A stretch of DNA of 64,000 nucleotides, taken from positions 33,642,894-33,706,893 of the forward strand of contig CM020618.1 in NCBI GenBank assembly GCA_009829735.1. The letters are read 5' to 3'. The DNA is from Pyropia yezoensis. Lineage: Eukaryota > Rhodophyta > Bangiophyceae > Bangiales > Bangiaceae. The notes below the pieces were generated by a model. That model was given only the letters and a program-made list of their open reading frames with translations. It made no database searches and was not told the origin of the DNA. Position numbers and translations under genes: made by a program. Of this stretch, positions 58,480 to 64,000 are shown in pieces; position 1 is the stretch's first letter, and every line of letters starts with the position of its first letter.

Positions 58480-59568
58480 TCAGAGTGGCCCCAGCTGAAC
58501 GGGAAGGGCCGGAAACACGCCTTCCAATGGCATTCCTTCCCCAGTCATCTCCGGGAGGTTGCGCAGCACCTGCCGGCGCGCCTCCCGGAAGTGGCCTTGT
58601 ATAGACGACAAAGACAGAGAAGAAAACGTCAAGACATGAGCGATGCGATCAGGCAACAGCGGATGCCAGTACACCAAGCTGCGCACGTCATGCTTATAGT
58701 CCTTAAAAACAGGTTCAATGGCAGAGAAGTCGGGTGAGTAAGGCGAGAGGCGGATGCGAGCGACCCCCTTCTCCTCAAATATCTCGTCCGCAAACGCATT
58801 GTGAACTGAGGCGTTATCGTATACCACCACGCAGTCATTGGGCTGCTCTGACAAAGGGAGGCCAGGGTGAAAAGCATTCATTCTCCGAACCAGGCTGATG
58901 CAAAACAAGGCCAAGTCATCACCATTCAATGCAGGGGGTACCTCGTTAACAGAGAGCTCCAAAATACCACGAGTATACGATACAGCCACCGTGGAAGAGA
59001 AGCGCGCGCGGGCCCGAGGGTCCGGCGCTAGCGCCTCCAACGGTTGACCAACGGGCGCCCATCCGCGCCTGCGCACCATAGCCGGACTGGCCACGTGCGT
59101 TTCATCAAGTACGACGATGCAGCGATCTGGGACATGGCGGTAAAGCCGACAACAGTCCACCCTCAGATCTTGCGACCGCTCCAGCGCCAGTCGCTCAACC
59201 TGCTTAACCGAAAATCATATCTTGTCCAGCATGCGAGATAATGTGGTCGTTGACACTGGCCAGCTCTGCTCCCGGCCAGGCAAGTCTGCCAGCTCGCGAG
59301 AGATTGCCTCCATTCCCCAAAGAAACATTGCCGGATGAGAGCGCACCAGGGTGTCCAGCGCCACCAGAAACTCTGAATTAAATACGGCGCCGTCCGCGTG
59401 CTTGTTTTGAAGAACATCATCGTTCCACGGAGAGCCGTGGCGCTCCAAATTGGTCCACCACCTCTTAGCAGCAGCAAGGCTGCACCCGACGTGCTCCAAG
59501 ATGGTTGCCCAGGACATTCCTCGGCGCCGGTTCTCGATGACCTGCCATCGGATAGCAATAGGGTACAT
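58480..59568 (-). pseudogene. Tc1/mariner-type transposase with one in-frame stop
   Basis: Two open stretches in the same minus-strand frame. 59568-59215 starts MYPIAIRWQVIENRRRGMSW and holds a helix-turn-helix DNA-binding region (ATILEHVGCSLAAAKRWW). After TGA (59215-59217) it continues with VKQVERLALERSQDLR and the catalytic domain to 58480: VVLDETHVASP (first Asp), VVVYDNASVHN (second Asp) and LSPYSPDFSAIEPVFKDYK (Glu), the DDE order of IS630/Tc1/mariner cut-and-paste transposases. About 360 codons in total, the usual length. Terminal inverted repeats were not found by eye. Base composition is lower in GC than the flanks. Confidence 0.85.
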
Positions 59569-62500
59569 CGTTATATATGTAGAGGAGGGAGGCTGAACGC
59601 ATCAGCGCCGACATCCAATGTCCGCAAGTCGACTTGGTCTGGCGACTTGGCCTGGAACTGGCCACGACCGCCGGCGACCGAACTGGACCTACTACGGATG
59701 TGTTTTTTAAATTCCCTATTTGCGAAAATATATAGCGACAAAACATTAATATATTTTGGTAACCGTCGCATAATGGCGCGCTCGCCCCAGCGCGCGGTTC
59801 GGCAGAGGCTGTGCTGAGTCACACTCGGGATTTGACGTTCAACTAGCAGGAAGTGCTCTTCCTGAGGGTCACGAAGGGCTCCGTGGAAGGATGAACCTGC
59901 CGCGCCATATCCACAAAATGAAGCCTCCTTCTTACGGATAGAGTGGATTCACGCCAGGCCAAAAAAGGCACTTTCAGCCGCCCACTTCGCAGCCTGCCCC
60001 AGCGCGCGCCCAGAGACGCGGCAGAAGCGTGTCGCGCGAGCCCAGTGCCGTGGAGGTTTTGGATGCAAACACGCATTTCGGGCCCAAGTAGCCAATCAGC
60101 ACCGGGGAGACTGGTGCTTTGCGGCTGGCTGCATTTTCTTAGCGCTTAGTTCGTTTCAATGACATGTACATGCGTACATCGGCCAGATGAGATGTACATA
60201 TATTTTTAATTAGCACCAGTCAAAGACTGAGGCGTCACGCAAGGTCCACATCAGCACCTGCATCCCAAGCACAATCCAGGCGGCCCTGGAAGGCCTGGAG
60301 TCGCAACAGCGGTGGACGGCGCGATCTCAGCCGAGGCTGATTGTCTGCCGGTCAGTCAGCACGCATCTTTGCTCCTGCTGGCGTCACTGAAGCCCCGCGG
60401 CCAGGCAGGCATCTGATCTTTCTCGGGTGCACGACTGCGGCAGGAACAGGTGCATGGTCGGCCTCCATGCCAAGCAATTGTCTGTCCGCTGGACAGTAGA
60501 AAGGCTCTGAGCCACACACAGCGAACTGGGGTCGCTCCGGTCCTTGGTCTTCATGTTTTTTTCGTTCCAAGCCTGACACGAATAGAGCACCCACTCCCTG
60601 GGTGGTGTGCTGCCGCCTGATATGGTCCCCAGTCTTCCATCTCTTTGGCAATGTTCTGCTGCTTTTGCAGGAACACGGGGTTAAGATGTGAAGCCATCTC
60701 GCGATCAATACTGTGCAGCGAATGAGAGTCCCCCATTGTGCAAGAGTGCGCAGGAATTGCTTGGCAATTTCTAGCTTCCACGCACGCGCCAGGCTTGTGG
60801 TGCACACGAATTGCACGTTCACGATTGCGACACGTCTACTTTTTGCGGGATGACAATATCTTCACGAAGGCCTGCAGCCTGGAGAAAGCGGAGTTTCAGC
60901 CGGCGTTTTATCCAGGCTCTGTTCGCGAATGATCCGGATTCTTATTACTTTGGTCGCTGGCTGCAAGGCTACGAACAGCCGCCCACGAGGCCGCTTGTCG
61001 CGCGTGTAGCGCGTGATGCAGTCAATTGGCTCGAGGTCGAAGACAGGAATTGACGTTGTTTTTCATAGCAATTGGAGTGGTCGCGGGGCCAGTGAACGGC
61101 AGACCGCCGGTTACTGCTGCCAGCCGCCCGCGGCGCCCTCCACCGGCCGCCCGCGGCGCCCGCCGTTGCAAGCCGGCTGCAGCGCCGCCGCGACGGCCGC
61201 GATTTCGGGGCAGAGCCGCGCGGACTCGCGTGCTTGCTGACTGGTTACGGAACGATGCAGAGCACGCCTGTACCCTGCGAATGCTGGGCTGGGACCAATG
61301 CACCTGGGCGCAGCGGCGCGGGGGGAACGTGGCGGCAGGCCGTCACCCCTCCGGCTGCGCTGCCGTCGCGGCCGTCGGCGCGTGACTTTTGCAGGCGCGC
61401 CGCCGTCGGCGCATGGGTGCGGCGGCGCGGTAGGCACATGCCGGCGGGTTCCGTCACCACCCCGGCTGCGGTGCTGTCACGGCTGTCGGCTCCCCGCTTG
61501 AGCTGGCCGGATGGCCGTCGCCCACACAAGCGCCACCGCAATTGCAGCGACCGCCGCCACGGCGGGTGAGCACGGGCAAGAGCTGAGGTCGCCCAAACGA
61601 CGACCCCAAGCGGCAGCCAGCCTCTCTCTTGTCGACGTCCGCAGCCGTGACGGCGGGCGCGACAAACATGGCCGCCGCAATCGCCGCGGTGGGTGACAAG
61701 CATCACTAGGGCCGCCTTCGCCGGCGCCGCAGCCGCATCACTCAGTGCGCACCGGCTACCGATGATCCCTCCCACACGCCCCCCCCCTCAGCAAGAGTCT
61801 TGTCCAGCAGCGTCGGCATCAATGAAAGGGGGCAGTACCCACACCGACGCCGCCATCGTAAGGTTTGGCACAAGCTCCGCTAGCGCCTTCGCAGCCGCCG
61901 TCGTTGACGCTGCCGCCACGCGGAATGGGACGAGCGCTGCGCCCGCACAGAAGCCCCGCCTTCCAATGGCAGTCTTGTCCGTGGGCGGCTTCCGCCGTGG
62001 CGGCGGGCGCGACCAACGCCGCCGCCGCCGTCACCACGGTGGGGGCCACCACCGCAAGGGCCGCCGCCGCCGCCACGGCGGGTGAGCACATGGTTTGCTG
62101 CGGAGAACGATGTAGAGGCCGTAGACGAGTCGGTTGACATGGTTCTGGCCGGGGAGGACACAGAGTTGGATAGGTGCGCTGACGTTCTTTTTTCTCTCCA
62201 TCATGGCGCACATGGACAGCCGCCTCTGGTTTCTGGTGCGCACGAGCCGCTCCGGCCTCACACATCTTCGTCCTCGTCAGCGTTACCACGGACGGTCCGA
62301 ACAGAATTGGGGCCAGAACTACAAACTGGAAGTGCCTCGTCTGTCAGCCACCGCTTAGTGTGTCTCAGCTAAATATTGGAAAAGAGTAGCAGGTTACTTC
62401 CGTGTAGCCCTCCATCATGTGGTCGAATAATGACCCGACAGAGCTCTATAGAACGCCGGCCCGCCAGCCCGGGTGCGAGAAATCAGCGCTGAACAATGAC

Positions 62501-62805
62501 TACGATCGAGAGTACCCGAGGTTCCATGTTGTATTCAAGTCACTCCACGCTCCTTATGGCCGCCGTGGCTACGTCACCCGCTTGTACATACTCATTTTTG
62601 CTTCTCCTTTTTCCACATAAACGTAAGCAGCTCATTGTGTGGAAAACGAAGTGACGTGACCCGGGCTACGACGCCATATGGCTGTGAAACAATCCTTTAT
62701 CCCTCAATAATCTACATTTTTTCGTTTCCCCTCTCCCACACGTACACCATGTACGAAAGGAATAATACAGCCCGGGCGGCGGGATGTGCAGTATAGAGGG
62801 GGCTG
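59569..62805. other. Host-like region with GC-rich duplications, no confident gene
   Basis: 59570-60900 has moderate GC and only short frames. A plus-strand stretch at about 60901-61053 (FANDPDSYYFGRWLQGYEQPP and following, ending in TGA) has balanced composition and could be an exon. 61080-62110 is CGG-rich with a partial duplication. A plus-strand stretch 62091-62372 (WFAAENDVEAVDESVDMVLAG and following) is acidic and could also be coding. None is recognised. Confidence 0.3.
61500..62112 (-). repeat. Partially duplicated GC-rich segment
   Basis: On the minus strand GTGCTCACCCGCCGTGGCGG followed by related sequence occurs twice, about 520 bp apart (near 61555 and 62075). Both copies can encode an Ala/Val-rich hydrophobic stretch (SPAVAAVAAIAVALV; SPAVAAAAALAVVAP). 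Coding status is unknown. Confidence 0.35.
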
Positions 62806-63166
62806 TGTAGCAATATGGATGGCCGTATGGGGACCCTATAGTAAGGGGCCTACTTCTCAGCCTTAATTTCAAGTCGGGAGCTCACTGTGGGTACGGTATC
62901 CGCGAGTTAAGTATAACCAGAGGGACTTGCGTCTTCGGTTGAAGGGTAGTTAACAGTATCTCCGAGGGCTTATAACGAGGACGCCGACGGTGAATCCACC
63001 GCCCGCCAGGGTAGAACAACAAACCCCTCCCAATTGGGCTCCCATCTTCGTCCCGTCGCTTTCGCTCCAAGGACAGCAACCTTGGCCTCCCGGTGACTTT
63101 GCTGACGATCCCCCTCGGTGAGTGTTCCCTGAGAGTGGACGTGCGACGGATTCTTATTGTGCTACA
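62806..63166 (+). repeat. R7 5' LTR
   Basis: 361 bp, TGTAGCAATATGGATGG to TTGTGCTACA, collinear with the LTRs of R2 and R5. Confidence 0.92.
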
Positions 63167-63167
63167 T

Positions 63168-63185
63168 TGGTGGAGCAGCAGGGGA
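63168..63185 (+). other. R7 primer binding site
   Basis: TGGTGGAGCAGCAGGGGA, 1 nt after the LTR. Confidence 0.9.
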
Positions 63186-63409
63186 CGAGTTTCCGTCACC
63201 CTAGTGGTGACGCCGTCTTCGGCCCTGGCACACGGTTAGGGAGCCAGTCCTTTTCTATCCGTGGTGTTGCGATCTGCTGATTGGATTGATTGTGACGTTT
63301 GACTGTGCTGGTTGTCACTGTGGACTTTGTTGAGTTTTTACTTCCCTCCGGACATACCCCCGCGCTCTCTTTTTGGTGGAGACCGTACGTCGGTTGGCTG
63401 ATTGTAACA

Positions 63410-64000
63410 ATGTCTACCCAAGAGACTGGGAACGTCCAAGAGGGCTGATCGGGATCGATCCCGACGCCGGAGGTAATCACTGGAGCCGGTATCGGTGACC
63501 CGAACGACAACATTGATACTCCGGTGCCCTCCGGACCCGGAACTACGTTCGGGACGGCACGGATGTCAGGAGGCCGGGGCTCGCCTCTACTGTCGTCGGC
63601 GGAGATCACTCCGCCGCCTCCTTCACCGGAGGACTCCCTGATGGCATCGTTCGCTGGCATTGAGGCCCGGTGTTTCCGGACTCGACGCGCGTCAAGACCG
63701 CACGGAGGACGCCATGGCAGCGTTAATGTCAACATGCCACACGACGGGACCCCGTCGTATTCCTCCCACGCCGGTACGATTTGAACCGGCCAGACTGACC
63801 TCTGAGTCCACCGGGGCCGCCCCCGATGTATCGACTCTCGAGCAACCCCCGGACACGTCGGGGTATGGTGCCGACTCGTCAGCCGAGTTGGAACGTAGCC
63901 ACACGGAGCTCTGCGCTCGGAGTACCCGGAGCGGGCTCCACGGACACGGCCCTGCAGATACTTATGCCAGAGCAGAATCGGCCATCGGCCGGGGGGGGAC
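63410..64000 (+). pseudogene. gag: R7 gag N-terminus, stop and frameshift
   Basis: ATG at 63410 (MSTQETGNVQEG), then TGA at 63446-63448 where R5 has an open codon. The same frame continues STP-type sequence, TFGTARMSGGRGSP, LLSSAEITPPPPSPEDSLM and SFAGIEARC, all matching R5 gag. Near 63670 the frame slips by one base. It continues in decayed form to the window edge. Confidence 0.8.

Larger units (their letters stand above)
62806..64000 (+). mobile_element. R7: 5' end of a Ty3/gypsy element of the R2/R5 family
   Basis: 5' LTR, primer site and the start of a decayed gag, running off the right edge. The flank left of the LTR is GGCTG (62801-62805), the expected target duplication. Confidence 0.88.

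Noticed and set aside
1..64000. CRISPR arrays, bacterial operons, rRNA or tRNA genes
   Set aside because: None seen. The repeats present are LTRs, minisatellites and low-complexity tracts, and gene structure is eukaryotic.

Overview
The window is nuclear DNA of a eukaryote with a GC-rich genome. It is dominated by Ty3/gypsy LTR retrotransposons inserted into one another, and at least one gene model has GT-AG introns. There is no sign of bacterial gene organisation. The strong GC bias, CGG-type low-complexity tracts, short introns and chromodomain Ty3/gypsy elements would suit an alga, for example a bangiophyte red alga, but that assignment is a guess.

Layout, with elements labelled R1 to R9. 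Left nest (1 to about 25,505): R3 is an old, inactivated minus-strand element (13876-15324 and 25306 to about 25505). It carries two younger insertions: R4 (15325-25300, minus; both LTRs present and about 98% identical by eye; 5-bp target duplication GATAT) and R2 (5900-13875, plus; its left part lies outside the window). R2 is itself interrupted inside gag by R1 (left edge to 5899, minus). Middle (25,506-40,791): GC-rich host-like DNA with a 13-bp minisatellite, two fragments of another gypsy family (R8, R9), a U1-type zinc-finger reading frame, a DRAM/Frag1-like membrane protein gene on the minus strand, and a spliced cysteine-rich gene with at least four exons. Right nest (40,792-56,850): R5, a minus-strand element of the same family as R2, is bounded by a perfect CGGTG target duplication. 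Its 3' LTR is split by R6 (40906-46083, minus). Right flank: host-like DNA with a Tc1/mariner-type transposase pseudogene (58480-59568), then the 5' LTR and the start of gag of R7 (62806 to the edge, plus), a third member of the R2/R5 family.

The most interesting feature is a second long reading frame, on the strand opposite to gag-pol, between the end of pol and the 3' LTR. It is found in R2, R4, R5 and R6, which are all the elements whose 3' half lies in the window. It converges tail-to-tail with pol, is about 630-815 codons long, starts near the 3' LTR, and shows local similarity between families (an L[F/W]xxLP-like motif followed by an AxxxxxW motif). In R6 this frame is fully open although gag, protease, RT and RNase H have been deleted. 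No function could be recognised. R4 pol also carries an unusual extension of about 214 residues after its chromodomain.

How the parts work together: in each element the plus-sense program (LTR, tRNA-primer binding site, gag, protease, RT, RNase H, integrase, chromodomain) is the standard copy-and-integrate machinery. Four insertions share an 18-nt primer-binding site 1-2 nt from the 5' LTR, and R6 has a variant of it. Most pol genes carry stops, frameshifts or catalytic changes, so the elements visible here are largely non-autonomous.
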